From Prevotella sp. UBA2755 (GTDB taxonomy: Bacteria > Bacteroidota > Bacteroidia > Bacteroidales > Bacteroidaceae): a DNA stretch of 64,000 nucleotides. The notes beneath the pieces are model-generated. The model saw nothing but the letters and a program-made list of their open reading frames with translations. It was not told the DNA's origin and did not search any database. The DNA is taken from contig DEJF01000017.1 of assembly GCA_002353225.1 (NCBI GenBank), positions 20,969 through 84,968 on the forward strand. Reading direction: 5' to 3'. This document shows positions 52,160-62,462 of the stretch, one piece after another. Each line of letters opens with the position of its first letter. The stretch's first letter is position 1. The translations under genes and the position numbers were made by a program.

Positions 52160-53476
52160 ATGATACAGAAAATCATTCAGTTCATTGAGACTGATATGTG
52201 GCGAATATCCAAGAATAATGTCTCTCCTCTGAAGTTCCTGTTGGTTGAGATTTTGAAGAAGTTGGTGATAGCCATTCGTTTCTTTATCTCAAAGCGAGTG
52301 ATGCTAAAAGCATCAGCGTTGACCTATAGCACTTTACTTGCTATCGTGCCAATCCTTGCTGTCGTGTTTGCTATCGCTCGTGGCTTTGGTTATAATAAAT
52401 ATATTGAAGTATGGTTTCGTGATGCGTTTGAGTCTCAACCGCAAGTCGCAGACGTGATTATCGGTTTTGTGAATAGTTACCTGATACACACAAAAAGTGG
52501 TATTTTTTTGGGCGTTGGTCTGTTGTTTATGTTGTATACAGTGCTGATGCTGGTTAGTAATGTGGAGGATGCGTTCAATGAGATATGGCAAGTGACAAAA
52601 CCACGTAGTATATTCCGAACATTTACTGACTACTTAGCAATGTTCTTTTGTTTTCCAATCGTTATAGTTGTAACTTCTGGTATCTCTATTTTCATGGCTA
52701 CTATAGCAGACTCTATGCCTGACTATCTGATGTTGGGACCTGCTATCCGTTTTCTCATAGATATGATTCCCTATGTGTTGATGATAGTTATGTTTATAGC
52801 CCTTTATACTTTCATGCCCAATACTCATGTAAAAGCCAAACATGTGATAGTTCCAAGTGTTTTGGCAGGTGTTGCGATGCAGGGGCTGCAGATATTCTAT
52901 ATCCATTCGCAGATATTTCTTTCTGGCTATAATGCTATCTATGGCTCATTTGCCGCATTACCGTTGTTTATGTTATGGGTGCAGATTTCATGGACAATCT
53001 GTCTTTTTGGGGCAGAACTTTGTTATGCTAATCAGTACTTGGACTATTACGATTATAATGCCAATACAGGGGAAATAAGTTATCGTTATCGGACGATGAT
53101 GTGTGCTTTGTTGATGGGTTGTATATGTCGGAAGTTTGCCGAAGGGGGCAAACCATACTCAGCCTCTCAATTACGTGATGAGACGAAAATCCCTATTCGT
53201 ATAGTCAATGATCTCTTGAAAGAGTTATTGAATGCCGGACTGATTGTGGAACTGACAAGTGACGAGAAAGGAGAGACATCTCATTTCTTGCCAGCAGAGG
53301 ATATTAAAAATCTGACTTTAGGCTATATGATAGATTGTATGGAGTCTTATGGGCAATGGAAACTGGATTTGGATGTCTCTCAACTTTTTTCTGAACATTG
53401 GGGAAAGGCAATGGAACTGCGATCCAATTATCTTCACTCACTAAGTGACTTCAAATTACAAGATTTGCGTCTTTAG
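52160..53476 (+). CDS. YihY/BrkB-family inner-membrane protein
   Basis: A 438-residue membrane protein. The family core covers about residues 45-295, with six membrane helices: KASALTYSTLLAIVPILAVV, GVGLLFMLYTVLMLVSNVED and SGYNAIYGSFAALPLFMLWV. The C-terminal part of about 130 residues is soluble and resembles a winged helix (SASQLRDETKIPIRIVNDLL). Some Bacteroidota members carry this extension. Older annotation as RNase BN is wrong for this family; function is unknown. The stop overlaps that of recQ in the shared TTAG. Confidence 0.9.
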   Translation: MIQKIIQFIETDMWRISKNNVSPLKFLLVEILKKLVIAIRFFISKRVMLKASALTYSTLLAIVPILAVVFAIARGFGYNKYIEVWFRDAFESQPQVADVIIGFVNSYLIHTKSGIFLGVGLLFMLYTVLMLVSNVEDAFNEIWQVTKPRSIFRTFTDYLAMFFCFPIVIVVTSGISIFMATIADSMPDYLMLGPAIRFLIDMIPYVLMIVMFIALYTFMPNTHVKAKHVIVPSVLAGVAMQGLQIFYIHSQIFLSGYNAIYGSFAALPLFMLWVQISWTICLFGAELCYANQYLDYYDYNANTGEISYRYRTMMCALLMGCICRKFAEGGKPYSASQLRDETKIPIRIVNDLLKELLNAGLIVELTSDEKGETSHFLPAEDIKNLTLGYMIDCMESYGQWKLDLDVSQLFSEHWGKAMELRSNYLHSLSDFKLQDLRL

Positions 53477-55296
53477 ACATATTTTTGAATCAAGGTGACG
53501 AAGCGATTCCCATATTTTTCTTTTTTATGCTCTCCAATTCCTTGGATGAATCCAAAAGCCTCTAAAGTGACAGGCTTAATAGTGGCAAGGGCGTGTAATA
53601 CTTTGTCGCTAAAGACAATATAAGGTGGGAATCCTTCTTCATCAGCACACTGTCGACGAAGATTACGAAGTGCCTCGAAGAGTTCTTTGTCCTCAATGCC
53701 TGTTGTCTCAGGTAATCCGGGGATGGTAATGGTGGGAATCTGTAAATGCAAACGACGCTTAGGCTTGATGGATTCTTTAATAGTATGGTCTATTACACAA
53801 AGTTCGGCTCGTTTCCTACCATAAAGGATGTCATTGCCACTTTCAGTGATTTTTACGATATTCCCTTGGTCGTATGCAATCTCAATAAATCCCATTTGCA
53901 ACATTTGTAGCAAGTAATCCTGCCAATCATTGGTAGATAATGTTTTTCCAACACCATAAGTCTTGAGCGTGTCGTATCCTTTGCGTATGACTGTAGGAGA
54001 AGGAATTCCTTTCAGAATCTCTATGATAGTTGCTGTGCGGATACTCTCTTCTGTGCGTTTGACAGCACTTAGTGCCATCTGTATATATTCTGTACCATCA
54101 AATCTACGGGGAGGATTGTTGCATACGTCACAATTATTGCAGTCATGGTCTCGCTGTTCTCCGAAATAATTTAACAAGATTCGACGTCTGCATACATTGG
54201 ACTCAGCATAATTTTGCATTTGTCTCAACTTGTCTTGATTGATATCTTTTTGTCCACTTTCCTTTGCGAATTGTGAGAGTTGTACAACATCGGCAAGGGA
54301 ATAAAAAAGAACAGTATCCGCTGGAGCGCCATCACGACCGGCACGCCCGACCTCCTGATAGAAACTCTCTATACTTTTGGGCATGTTGTAGTGGATAACC
54401 CAACGCACATTACTTTTGTCAATACCCATGCCAAAAGCAATGGTGGCACAAATAACTTGTACATCGTCTTTTTGGAAGTTAAGTTGTGCTTTGTCTCTGT
54501 CTTGCTGAGATATACCAGCATGGTATATATTGCAACGTATACCTTTTTCTTTCAAAAAGTTAGAGACTTTCTCTGTAGTCTTTCTGCTTAAACAATAAAT
54601 AATACCGCTCTCTAATGGACGAGCCTTGATAAAGTTTAAGATGTAATTGTCTTTCTCTTTTGTCGCATATCCACGTTTTACCGTTAAACTTAAGTTTGGA
54701 CGGTCGAAACTTGAAATGAATATTTGAGGATTGTTTAGTCTTAATTGTTTGATAATGTCCTGACGAGTAATCTTATCCGCAGTCGCAGTAAGTGCCATGA
54801 TAGGAACGTTAGGGAACTCCTGATGAAGGACATCTAATTGTGTGTATTCTGGTCGGAAATCATGCCCCCACTGACTGATACAATGTGCTTCGTCTATGGC
54901 GAACAAAGAAATTGTCATTTGTTTTAACAAAAAAGGAATTTCTGTGAGTAGTTTTTCTGGTGAAATGTATAATAGTTTTAAGGTGCCATCCGTACATTTA
55001 CGTCTGATAACGGTATCTGTGCTGAAATCATTACCACTGTTTAAAGCCGCAGCCTCTATACCATTCGCCTTTAAACTTTCCACTTGATCTTTCATCAGAC
55101 TTATTAAAGGAGAGATGATAACTGCAGTGCCTTGTAAGGTAATTGCTGGAATTTGATAACAAATACTTTTACCTCCTCCTGTTGGCATAAGAACCAGGCA
55201 ATCTTGCTGATGCAGAATGGAATTGATAATCTCCTCTTGGTTGGCTCGGAAAGAGTCATAACCAAAATAACTTTTTAATATTGTTTTGATGTCCAT
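53473..55296 (-). CDS. recQ: ATP-dependent DNA helicase RecQ
   Basis: A 607-residue RecQ helicase. Walker A MPTGGGKSICYQIPA lies near residue 37, the DEAH box FAIDEAHCISQWGHDFRPEY near 132, and VIHYNMPKSIESFYQEVGRA-GRDG is motif VI. A Cys-rich zinc site (CRRRILLNYFGEQ then CNNCDVC) and winged-helix RQC domain follow, and a C-terminal HRDC domain (LFEALRNLRRQCADEEGFPP). It unwinds 3'-5' at forks and recombination intermediates. Convergent with the YihY gene, with a 4-base stop overlap. Confidence 0.96.
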   Translation of the reverse strand: MDIKTILKSYFGYDSFRANQEEIINSILHQQDCLVLMPTGGGKSICYQIPAITLQGTAVIISPLISLMKDQVESLKANGIEAAALNSGNDFSTDTVIRRKCTDGTLKLLYISPEKLLTEIPFLLKQMTISLFAIDEAHCISQWGHDFRPEYTQLDVLHQEFPNVPIMALTATADKITRQDIIKQLRLNNPQIFISSFDRPNLSLTVKRGYATKEKDNYILNFIKARPLESGIIYCLSRKTTEKVSNFLKEKGIRCNIYHAGISQQDRDKAQLNFQKDDVQVICATIAFGMGIDKSNVRWVIHYNMPKSIESFYQEVGRAGRDGAPADTVLFYSLADVVQLSQFAKESGQKDINQDKLRQMQNYAESNVCRRRILLNYFGEQRDHDCNNCDVCNNPPRRFDGTEYIQMALSAVKRTEESIRTATIIEILKGIPSPTVIRKGYDTLKTYGVGKTLSTNDWQDYLLQMLQMGFIEIAYDQGNIVKITESGNDILYGRKRAELCVIDHTIKESIKPKRRLHLQIPTITIPGLPETTGIEDKELFEALRNLRRQCADEEGFPPYIVFSDKVLHALATIKPVTLEAFGFIQGIGEHKKEKYGNRFVTLIQKYV

Positions 55297-55374
55297 TTCG
55301 TCATTTTGGGAACAAAATTAATAAATATTTTCTAAAAAACTGTTGAAAAATGATGTATTATAGATTTTTTTTAC

Positions 55375-55382
55375 TATATTTG
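55375..55382 (+). promoter_or_regulatory. -7 box of the AraC-type regulator gene
   Basis: TATATTTG, 45 bases before ATG 55428. It lies inside a longer open frame, which argues against the in-frame ATG at 55350 as the start. Confidence 0.5.
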
Positions 55383-55427
55383 CAAAGTAATAAACAAAAT
55401 AATCATTCTGTTACATTTATTTTAAGT

Positions 55428-55898
55428 ATGGCAAAGTATAATATCACTGAGAAGAAAGTGAAGGAAGCAGCGTATAGGACGCTGGTTAATCCTCAGTTGA
55501 TGGATAGTCTGAAAGGACGGATCCTTGATGTCATTGTCATGCAGAAGAAGTACAAAGACAAGGATTATTCTGCAAAGAAGTTGGCAGAGGATCTGGGTAC
55601 TAACACCCGATACATTTCTGCCGTGGTGAGTGTTCAGTTTCATATGAACTACACGTCATTTGTGAACAAGTTCCGGATTGAGGAGGCGATGACCATTATG
55701 GTTGACAAACGATTTCAGGAACTGACAATGGAAGAGGTGAGTGATATGGTTGGCTTTGCTAATCGTCAGTCTTTTTATGCCTCTTTCTTTAAATTCATGA
55801 ATATGACTCCCCGTGAGTATCGTTTGAGACATTATGAAAATCATCCCTCTCAGAAGGTTAGACGTACAAAAACAAGAATTAAGAAACAAGATGTTTAA
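55428..55898 (+). CDS. AraC-type helix-turn-helix regulator, stand-alone DNA-binding domain
   Basis: About 156 residues from ATG 55428. The C-terminal part has an AraC-type double helix-turn-helix: YSAKKLAEDLGTNTRYISAV, FVNKFRIEEAMTIMVDKR and the second motif VSDMVGFANRQSFYASFFKF-MNMTPREYR. There is no ligand-binding domain and no membrane segment, as in many short Bacteroidota regulators. The basic tail (RRTKTRIKKQ) may add DNA contact. The M49 peptidase gene starts inside its end (8-base overlap), so it may control or only accompany it. Confidence 0.85.
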   Translation: MAKYNITEKKVKEAAYRTLVNPQLMDSLKGRILDVIVMQKKYKDKDYSAKKLAEDLGTNTRYISAVVSVQFHMNYTSFVNKFRIEEAMTIMVDKRFQELTMEEVSDMVGFANRQSFYASFFKFMNMTPREYRLRHYENHPSQKVRRTKTRIKKQDV

Positions 55899-57834
55899 TT
55901 ATTCAGACGAACGTTTCGCCGACCTGCAACTGCTCAGATACCAGCTCCCTGGTTTTGAGCAGTTAACTTTGTGTCAGAAACAGTACATCTATGCACTGTC
56001 CCAAGCGACATTGTATGGACGAGATATTACTTTTGATCAGTTCGGAAAGTATAACTTACGTATCCGTAAGATGTTGGAGGCCGTTTATATGTCTTCTGAC
56101 ATTGACCGTACAACGAAGGACTTCAAAGCTTTAGAGGTATATCTGAAAAGACTCTGGTTCTCTAATGGTATCTATCATCATTATGGATGTGAGAAATTCC
56201 AGGCCGAGTTTTCTGAGGACTATCTTCGTGAAGCCCTTTTGATGGTCGACAAGTCCACTCTCCCTTTAATAGACGGAGAAGACATTGAGGATTTATGTCA
56301 AGAACTTTTTCCTGTGATTTTTGATGAATCGGTAGCCCCCAAACGGGTTAATAAGAATGATGGTGAAGATTTAGTACAAACATCCGCTTGCCATTTCTAT
56401 GAAGGAGTAACTCAGCAAGAGGCAGAAACTTTTTACCAAAGGAAAAAAGAGGAATATCAAGGAAAGGAACCGCCTTCTTTCGGACTAAACTCCACATTGG
56501 TGAAAAAAGACGGAGTTCTCTATGAGGATGTCTGGCATGTAGGAGGGAAATATTCCGCGGCAATCGAAAAGATTGTCTTCTGGTTGAAGAAAGCAAGAGA
56601 GTATGCAGAGAATGAGCATCAAGTGCGTATCATCGAACTTTTGATAAACTACTATCAGACGGGTAATCTTCAAAGTTTTAATGCTTATTGTAAGGAATGG
56701 GTGAGCGAGCATGAAGGCAGAATAGATTTTGTCAATGGCTTCATAGAGGTATATGGTGATCCATTAGGACTGAAAGGCTCGTGGGAAGGAATTGTTGAGT
56801 ATAAAGACCTTGAGGCAACTAAACGGACACAGACCATCAGCACGAATGCTCAATGGTTTGAGGACCACTCACCTGTTGACCCACGTTTTCGCAAGAAAAA
56901 GGTAAAAGGTGTTACGGCAAATGCGATTTGTGCCGCTATACTGGGAGGTGATGAGTATCCTTCAACTGCTATTGGTATTAATTTGCCTAATGCCGACTGG
57001 ATTAGGGCAGAATATGGTAGTAAGAGTATCACCATCAGTAATATTACAGATGCTTATAATAAGGCTGCCCATGGGAATGGCTTTAAAGAGGAGTTTGTTA
57101 TTGATGAGGATACTCTAAGATTAATAGAACAATATGGGGATATCTGTGATGACCTCCATACCGATCTGCATGAGTGTCTTGGGCATGGAAGTGGACAACT
57201 ATTACCTGGTACGGATCCAGATGCGTTGAAAGCCTATGGCAATACGATTGAGGAGGCACGTGCAGACCTCTTTGGACTTTATTATATCGCAGATGCAAAA
57301 TTGGTGGAACTTGGTCTGACCCCTAACGAGGAGGCTTATAAGTCTCAATATTATACATATATCATGAATGGGCTGCTAACACAGTTGATTCGTATACAGC
57401 CAGGAAACCAGATAGAGGAAGCCCATATGAGGAATCGCGCCTTAATCGCCCATTGGTGTTATGAGAATGGAAATGCTGTTTCCCTCGTTAAAAATAATGG
57501 AAAGACCTTTGTGAAAATCCACGACTACCAAGAGTTACGCCGATTGTTTGCAACCCTTCTGGCAGAAATACAACGTATAAAGAGTGAGGGCGACTATGAG
57601 GCTGCCCGTCAGTTGGTGGAGCGTTATGCTGTAAATGTCGATCCTGTTATTCATCAAGAAATATTAGAACGTTATCAACGCTTGAATCTGGCTCCTTACA
57701 AGGGATTTATCAATCCCAAACTGATACCTGTGAGAGATGCGACAGGAGTAATCACGGATATTAAGGTTGACTATACAGAGGGTTATGTTGAACAGATGCT
57801 ACGTTATAGTTCGGAATATGGTACATTGATATGA
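55891..57834 (+). CDS. Dipeptidyl-peptidase III, M49 family
   Basis: About 647 residues from ATG 55891, which overlaps the regulator's end by 8 bases. Upstream in-frame codons read out of the regulator and are not family-like. The zinc site is HECLGHGSGQ (His427, Glu428, His432) with the downstream EEARAD (Glu454), matching HExxGH...EExxA/D of M49. Other family sequence: FGLNSTLVKKDGVLYEDVW, LGGDEYPSTAIGINLPNADW and YYTYIMNGLLTQLIRIQPG. No signal peptide is seen, so it is probably cytoplasmic and trims dipeptides from oligopeptides. It overlaps the AlkD-like gene by 4 bases. Confidence 0.94.
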   Translation: MFNYSDERFADLQLLRYQLPGFEQLTLCQKQYIYALSQATLYGRDITFDQFGKYNLRIRKMLEAVYMSSDIDRTTKDFKALEVYLKRLWFSNGIYHHYGCEKFQAEFSEDYLREALLMVDKSTLPLIDGEDIEDLCQELFPVIFDESVAPKRVNKNDGEDLVQTSACHFYEGVTQQEAETFYQRKKEEYQGKEPPSFGLNSTLVKKDGVLYEDVWHVGGKYSAAIEKIVFWLKKAREYAENEHQVRIIELLINYYQTGNLQSFNAYCKEWVSEHEGRIDFVNGFIEVYGDPLGLKGSWEGIVEYKDLEATKRTQTISTNAQWFEDHSPVDPRFRKKKVKGVTANAICAAILGGDEYPSTAIGINLPNADWIRAEYGSKSITISNITDAYNKAAHGNGFKEEFVIDEDTLRLIEQYGDICDDLHTDLHECLGHGSGQLLPGTDPDALKAYGNTIEEARADLFGLYYIADAKLVELGLTPNEEAYKSQYYTYIMNGLLTQLIRIQPGNQIEEAHMRNRALIAHWCYENGNAVSLVKNNGKTFVKIHDYQELRRLFATLLAEIQRIKSEGDYEAARQLVERYAVNVDPVIHQEILERYQRLNLAPYKGFINPKLIPVRDATGVITDIKVDYTEGYVEQMLRYSSEYGTLI

Positions 57835-58451
57835 GTGATAAGGTACAAGAACAAGTTAAGGAAATCAAACAGTCGTTCCGTTTGCTGATGGATGGCAAGA
57901 CGGCTCAATCCATGCGTGACAAAGGTGTTGAGTATAAACTAAATTGGGGCGCATCTATTCCGATGCTTCAGGAGAAAGCCAGGGAAATCGGGAAAGACTA
58001 CGACTTGGCAATCGAACTTTGGAAAGCGGATGTCAGAGAATGTAAGATTCTCGCTACAATGATTATGCCGGCAGATGAGATGCTTCCTGAAGTAGTGGAT
58101 ATTTGGATGGAGCAGACAACCTCACAGGAGATAGCCGAGCAAGCAGCCTTTAATCTCTACCAGTATTTGCCTTTTGCGGCTGAGAAGGCTTACCAATGGA
58201 TGGCTTCTGATAAGGAGTTATATCAGATGTGCGGTTTCCATATACTCACTCGTTTGTTTATGAATAAACAAGAGCCTAACGAAAGGGGTATCAATGAATT
58301 CATAGACCAGGCAATTGTTGCTTTACAAAGTCCTTCCATGATCGTACGAAAGGCTGCTATGCAATGTATGATACGCTTTGCAGAATTAGGACTTGTCTAT
58401 GAGCGAATGGCAAAAAGTGCGGTTAAAAGTCTTAATTTAGAACTTTTTTAA
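57831..58451 (+). CDS. AlkD-like HEAT-repeat protein (DNA alkylation repair family)
   Basis: A 206-residue all-helical protein of the AlkC/AlkD-type DNA alkylation repair family. Family-like segments are GASIPMLQEKAREIGKDYDL, AIELWKADVRECKILATMIM and QAAFNLYQYLPFAAEKAYQW, each a HEAT-like helix pair. AlkD removes positively charged alkylated bases. Whether this member keeps glycosylase activity cannot be judged. It shares a transcript with the M49 peptidase (ATGA overlap). Confidence 0.82.
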   Translation: MSDKVQEQVKEIKQSFRLLMDGKTAQSMRDKGVEYKLNWGASIPMLQEKAREIGKDYDLAIELWKADVRECKILATMIMPADEMLPEVVDIWMEQTTSQEIAEQAAFNLYQYLPFAAEKAYQWMASDKELYQMCGFHILTRLFMNKQEPNERGINEFIDQAIVALQSPSMIVRKAAMQCMIRFAELGLVYERMAKSAVKSLNLELF

Positions 58452-58483
58452 ATAATTAATGCCTTATTCTAAATAAAATATTG

Positions 58484-58491
58484 TAATTTTG
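58484..58491 (+). promoter_or_regulatory. -7 box of the Fur-purA-hisS transcript
   Basis: TAATTTTG, 25 bases before ATG 58517, in the first AT-rich gap after the AlkD-like gene. The -33 element is unclear. Confidence 0.45.
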
Positions 58492-58516
58492 TGCGGTTTT
58501 AGGTATTAATGATTTT

Positions 58517-59014
58517 ATGAAGGAAAGCGTAAGGACAACAGTCAGACAGATTCTGACTAATTATCTGGAGATGAATAATCACCGGAAAACGCCTGAGCGA
58601 TATGCTATATTAGATGCGATATATGAGATAAATGGGCATTTTACCCTTGAGGAACTTAGTGACAATCTGTCTAAGGATAATAAGTTTCCAGTTAGCAGGG
58701 CAACGCTCTATAATACTTTAAAACTCTTTATGGAGTTACGTCTGGTGATTCGTCATCGTTTCCAAGGACAAACCAAGTATGAGGCATGTTATGACAACAA
58801 TAGTCATAGTCATCAGATTTGTACTGTTTGTGGAAAGGTGACAGAGATAAAGTCTCCTCAGATATCAGAGACGATTAGTAATATGCGTATGAAACGTTTC
58901 CGAAAAGATGGGTATTCCCTCTATATTTATGGAATATGCAGCACGTGTCAGGCAAAGATTACAAGGACCAAAAGTCAGCAGAAAAAACAAAAAACTCAAA
59001 ATAAGAAAAAATGA
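58517..59014 (+). CDS. Fur-family metalloregulator
   Basis: A 165-residue Fur-family repressor. The winged helix is KTPERYAILDAIYEINGHFT plus FPVSRATLYNTLKLFMEL. The dimer/metal domain has RHRFQGQTKYEACY, HSHQICTVCGK and a second Cys pair in YGICSTCQAK, which should form a structural Zn site. The HHDH motif of canonical Fur is replaced by NNSHSHQI. The Lys-rich tail is unusual. It could be Fur, Zur or PerR; the metal cannot be read from the sequence. It overlaps purA by 4 bases. Confidence 0.93.
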   Translation: MKESVRTTVRQILTNYLEMNNHRKTPERYAILDAIYEINGHFTLEELSDNLSKDNKFPVSRATLYNTLKLFMELRLVIRHRFQGQTKYEACYDNNSHSHQICTVCGKVTEIKSPQISETISNMRMKRFRKDGYSLYIYGICSTCQAKITRTKSQQKKQKTQNKKK

Positions 59015-60282
59015 ATCAAGGAAAAGTTGATGTCCTGCTCGGATTGCAGTGGGGCGATGAGGGAAAAGGAAAAGTAGTAGATGTGTTGACACCACAATAT
59101 GATGTGGTTGCACGCTTCCAAGGTGGTCCTAATGCAGGACATACATTGGAGTTCGAAGGACAGAAATATGTGCTTCGCAGCATCCCCTCTGGTATCTTCC
59201 AGGGTGGTAAGGTTAACATTATCGGAAATGGTGTCGTTTTGGCTCCTGATCTGTTTATGGAAGAGGCAAAAGCCTTGGAAGCCAGTGGTCATGAGTTGAA
59301 GAGCAGACTGCATATTTCCAAGAAAGCGCATCTTATCATGCCTACTCATCGTGTTCTGGATGCAGCGTACGAGGCACAAAAAGGAAAGAATAAAGTAGGA
59401 ACTACTGGTAAGGGTATTGGTCCTACCTATACAGATAAGGTAAGCCGTAATGGTCTGCGTGTTGGTGATATCCTTGAGAACTTTGAGGAGAAATATGCCA
59501 AGGCAAAGGCTCGTCATGAGGCGATCCTCAAATCCTTGAACTTTGATTACGACATCGCAGAGGTGGAGAAGAAATGGCTGGAGGGTATCGAGTATCTTCG
59601 TCAGTTCCCCATTGTTGACTCAGAGCATGAAATCAACAATCTGTTGAGGAGTGGCAAGAGTGTACTCTGTGAGGGTGCTCAGGGTACGATGCTGGATATT
59701 GATTTCGGATCATATCCTTTCGTCACCTCTTCTAATACCATTTGTGCTGGTGCTTGCACGGGTCTGGGAATAGGTCCTAACAAGATAGGTGATGTCTATG
59801 GTATTATGAAGGCATATTGTACTCGAGTAGGTGCAGGTCCTTTCCCCACAGAGTTGTTTGACGAGACTGGTAAGCGCATCCGTGACCTGGGTCATGAGTA
59901 TGGTGCGGTGACTGGTCGTGAGCGTCGTTGCGGATGGATTGACCTGATTGCCCTGAAATACTCTATCATGGTGAATGGTGTGACCCAGTTGATCATGATG
60001 AAGAGTGACGTGCTGGACGACTTCGATACCATTAAGGCATGTGTTGCCTATAAGCAGAATGGAACAGAGATCGATTATTTCCCCTATAATATTGAGGAAG
60101 GTATCGAGCCTGTCTACAAGGAACTCCCGGGATGGAAGACAGATATGACATCGTTTACTAGTGAGGAGCAGTTCCCACAGGCATTCAAAGACTATATCAA
60201 GTTCTTGGAGGACTTCTTGGAGACTCCTATTAAGATTATCTCTATTGGTCCGGACAGAGCACAAACAATTGTAAGAAAGTAA
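59011..60282 (+). CDS. purA: Adenylosuccinate synthase
   Basis: A 423-residue PurA, which joins IMP and aspartate using GTP, first step from IMP to AMP. Motifs: LLGLQWGDEGKGKVVDVL near the start (GTP loop with the catalytic Asp), QGGPNAGHTLEF with the catalytic His, TTGKGIGPTYTDKVSRNG, and EGAQGTMLDIDFGSYPFVTS. It lies between a Fur-type regulator (ATGA overlap) and hisS, which starts at the next base. Confidence 0.97.
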   Translation: MNQGKVDVLLGLQWGDEGKGKVVDVLTPQYDVVARFQGGPNAGHTLEFEGQKYVLRSIPSGIFQGGKVNIIGNGVVLAPDLFMEEAKALEASGHELKSRLHISKKAHLIMPTHRVLDAAYEAQKGKNKVGTTGKGIGPTYTDKVSRNGLRVGDILENFEEKYAKAKARHEAILKSLNFDYDIAEVEKKWLEGIEYLRQFPIVDSEHEINNLLRSGKSVLCEGAQGTMLDIDFGSYPFVTSSNTICAGACTGLGIGPNKIGDVYGIMKAYCTRVGAGPFPTELFDETGKRIRDLGHEYGAVTGRERRCGWIDLIALKYSIMVNGVTQLIMMKSDVLDDFDTIKACVAYKQNGTEIDYFPYNIEEGIEPVYKELPGWKTDMTSFTSEEQFPQAFKDYIKFLEDFLETPIKIISIGPDRAQTIVRK

Positions 60283-61641
60283 ATGGCACAGAAACCAAGT
60301 ATACCAAAGGGAACGCGCGATTTCGGACCTGTCGAGATGGCGAAGCGTAACTATATCTTCAATACGATTCGTGAGGTATATGCGCTTTATGGTTTTCAGC
60401 AGATAGAGACTCCAGCGATGGAGACTCTTCAAACCTTGATGGGTAAATACGGAGAAGAGGGTGACAAACTGCTCTTCAAAGTATTGAACAGTGGTGATTT
60501 TATGAGCAAGGTGACAGAGCAGGAACTGCAAGAGCGTAACTCCCTGCATCTTGCCGCCAAACTCTGCGAGAAAGGATTGCGTTACGACTTGACGGTGCCC
60601 TTTGCCCGTTACGTGGTGATGCATCGGGAAGAGTTGCAACTGCCCTTCAAGCGTTATCAGATACAGCCCGTATGGCGTGCGGACCGTCCCCAGAAGGGGC
60701 GCTATCGTGAGTTTTATCAGTGTGATGCCGATGTGGTAGGTTCTGACTCCCTGTTGAACGAGGTGGAGTTGATGCAGATTGTGGATACTGTCTTCACTCG
60801 CTTTGGCATCCGTGTTCAGATTAAGATTAATAATCGTAAGATATTGTCTGGTATCGCAGAGGTCATTGGTGCTGCGGATAAGATAGTGGATATCACCGTT
60901 GCGATTGACAAACTCGACAAGATCGGTATTGACAATGTGAATGCGGAGTTGCGTGAGGATGGACTCAGCGAGGAGCAGATTGCTAAACTCCAGCCAATCA
61001 TTTCCTTGTCGGGAACCAATGATGCGAAACTGCAGACTATCTCGGAAGTGCTCAGTGGTAGTGAGACAGGATTGAAAGGTGTTGAGGAGACCCAGTATAT
61101 CTTGGATGTCCTCAAGTCTGTAGGCTTGAAGAATGAGATACAACTCGACCTCACACTGGCTCGTGGCTTGAACTATTATACTGGTGCCATCTTTGAGGTG
61201 AAGGCTTTAGACGTGGAGATGGGTAGTATTACGGGTGGTGGTCGTTACGACAACCTGACGGGTATCTTCGGCATGCTGGGATTGAGTGGGGTAGGTATCT
61301 CCTTTGGTGCTGACCGCATCTATGATGTCCTCAATACTTTAGACCTCTATCCGAAAGACTCGATGACAGCCACCCAGATTCTCTTCATCAATTTCGGAGA
61401 GAAGGAGACGGCTTATTGCCTATCTATTATAAATAAGGTACGTGCGCAGGGAATTCGGGCTGAAATCTATCCTGATACCGCAAAGATGAAGAAACAGATG
61501 AGTTATGCCAATGCCAAGCAGATTCCTTATGTCGCCCTCGCTGGTGAGAATGAGATGAAGGAAGGGAAGATCACCCTCAAAAATATGGAGACGGGTGAAC
61601 AGCAGTTGGTAACCCCAGAAGAATTAATAGGCAAGTTATGA
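60283..61641 (+). CDS. hisS: Histidyl-tRNA synthetase
   Basis: A 452-residue class II synthetase. Motif 1 region [19 protein letters not shown]; motif 2 [32 protein letters not shown]; the histidine-specific [19 protein letters not shown]; motif 3 [12 protein letters not shown] with [12 protein letters not shown]. The C-terminal anticodon-binding domain ends at LIGKL. It begins one base after the purA stop and overlaps the esterase gene by 4 bases. Confidence 0.97.
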   Translation: MAQKPSIPKGTRDFGPVEMAKRNYIFNTIREVYALYGFQQIETPAMETLQTLMGKYGEEGDKLLFKVLNSGDFMSKVTEQELQERNSLHLAAKLCEKGLRYDLTVPFARYVVMHREELQLPFKRYQIQPVWRADRPQKGRYREFYQCDADVVGSDSLLNEVELMQIVDTVFTRFGIRVQIKINNRKILSGIAEVIGAADKIVDITVAIDKLDKIGIDNVNAELREDGLSEEQIAKLQPIISLSGTNDAKLQTISEVLSGSETGLKGVEETQYILDVLKSVGLKNEIQLDLTLARGLNYYTGAIFEVKALDVEMGSITGGGRYDNLTGIFGMLGLSGVGISFGADRIYDVLNTLDLYPKDSMTATQILFINFGEKETAYCLSIINKVRAQGIRAEIYPDTAKMKKQMSYANAKQIPYVALAGENEMKEGKITLKNMETGEQQLVTPEELIGKL

Positions 61642-62462
61642 GAAAAGTAATCATGGCAGTATTGGTCTTGGCAACACTGACCTCCCTGAAGCCTGACCAT
61701 TTGACGACTATTTTCGTAATAGGCGACTCCACGGCAGCCAAGAAAGATCTCTCTACTGGTTCACCAGAAAGAGGATGGGCGATGGCGTTGCAGGATTATT
61801 TTGACTCTACCTATATCCGTGTCGACAATCATGCCGTCAATGGTCGTTCCTCGAAGAGTTTTATTGACGAGGGACGATGGGACAAGGTGCTCTCGCTGAT
61901 CAAGCCTGGTGACTATGTCATCATCCAGTTTGGACATAATGACGAGAAGCCCAAGGCAGACCGTCATACTGATCCAGGCTCTACTTTCGACTATAATCTG
62001 GCGAAGTTTGTACGTGAGACCCGTGAGAAAGGGGGGATCCCTGTCATCATGAATCCTGTTGTCCGTCGTAACTTCGCCACGAAGGCAGTGAAGAACGATG
62101 ATGACGAGGCACTACGTAACACTACCTTTGCTGATGGTTCCAAGGTTGTGGAGGGTGACTCCCTGATAGATACCCACAAACTTTATGCCGTAGCCCCTCG
62201 TGATGTGGCACGGCGTATGAATGCGCATTTCGTGGATGCCAATCAGATTACGCACGATCTGGAGCAGTCGTTGGGTGTCGAGGGCTCCAAGAAACTCCAC
62301 ATGTGGTATAAGCCTGGTGAGCATCCTGCCTTGCCACAAGGTCGTCAGGACAATACACATTATAATATATATGGTGCCCATGTCGTGGCGGGACTTTTGT
62401 CTGACGCATTAGTCAAAGAGATACCTATATTGGGGAAATATTATCATAAAGCCAAGAAGTAA
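61638..62462 (+). CDS. SGNH-hydrolase, rhamnogalacturonan-acetylesterase-like
   Basis: A 274-residue SGNH esterase with an N-terminal signal ([17 protein letters not shown]). Block I is [20 protein letters not shown] with the catalytic Ser, followed by WAMALQDYF; block III is [12 protein letters not shown]; the late [15 protein letters not shown] carries the Asp/His pair. This matches CE12 rhamnogalacturonan acetylesterases, which remove acetyl groups from pectin. It overlaps hisS by 4 bases though unrelated in function; the coupling looks accidental. Confidence 0.9.
   Translation: MRKVIMAVLVLATLTSLKPDHLTTIFVIGDSTAAKKDLSTGSPERGWAMALQDYFDSTYIRVDNHAVNGRSSKSFIDEGRWDKVLSLIKPGDYVIIQFGHNDEKPKADRHTDPGSTFDYNLAKFVRETREKGGIPVIMNPVVRRNFATKAVKNDDDEALRNTTFADGSKVVEGDSLIDTHKLYAVAPRDVARRMNAHFVDANQITHDLEQSLGVEGSKKLHMWYKPGEHPALPQGRQDNTHYNIYGAHVVAGLLSDALVKEIPILGKYYHKAKK

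Noticed and set aside
52160..53476. Ribonuclease BN for the YihY-like gene
   Set aside because: That name is a historical error for this membrane family; no nuclease motif exists.
55891..57834. Dihydrofolate reductase, a label sometimes attached to this family in Bacteroidota
   Set aside because: The HECLGH and EEARAD zinc motifs and the length identify an M49 peptidase; no reductase fold is visible.
59710..61143. Open frame of 477 codons on the minus strand
   Set aside because: It is antisense to purA and hisS, both certain, and its peptide has no family features. Long antisense frames are expected opposite codon-biased genes.
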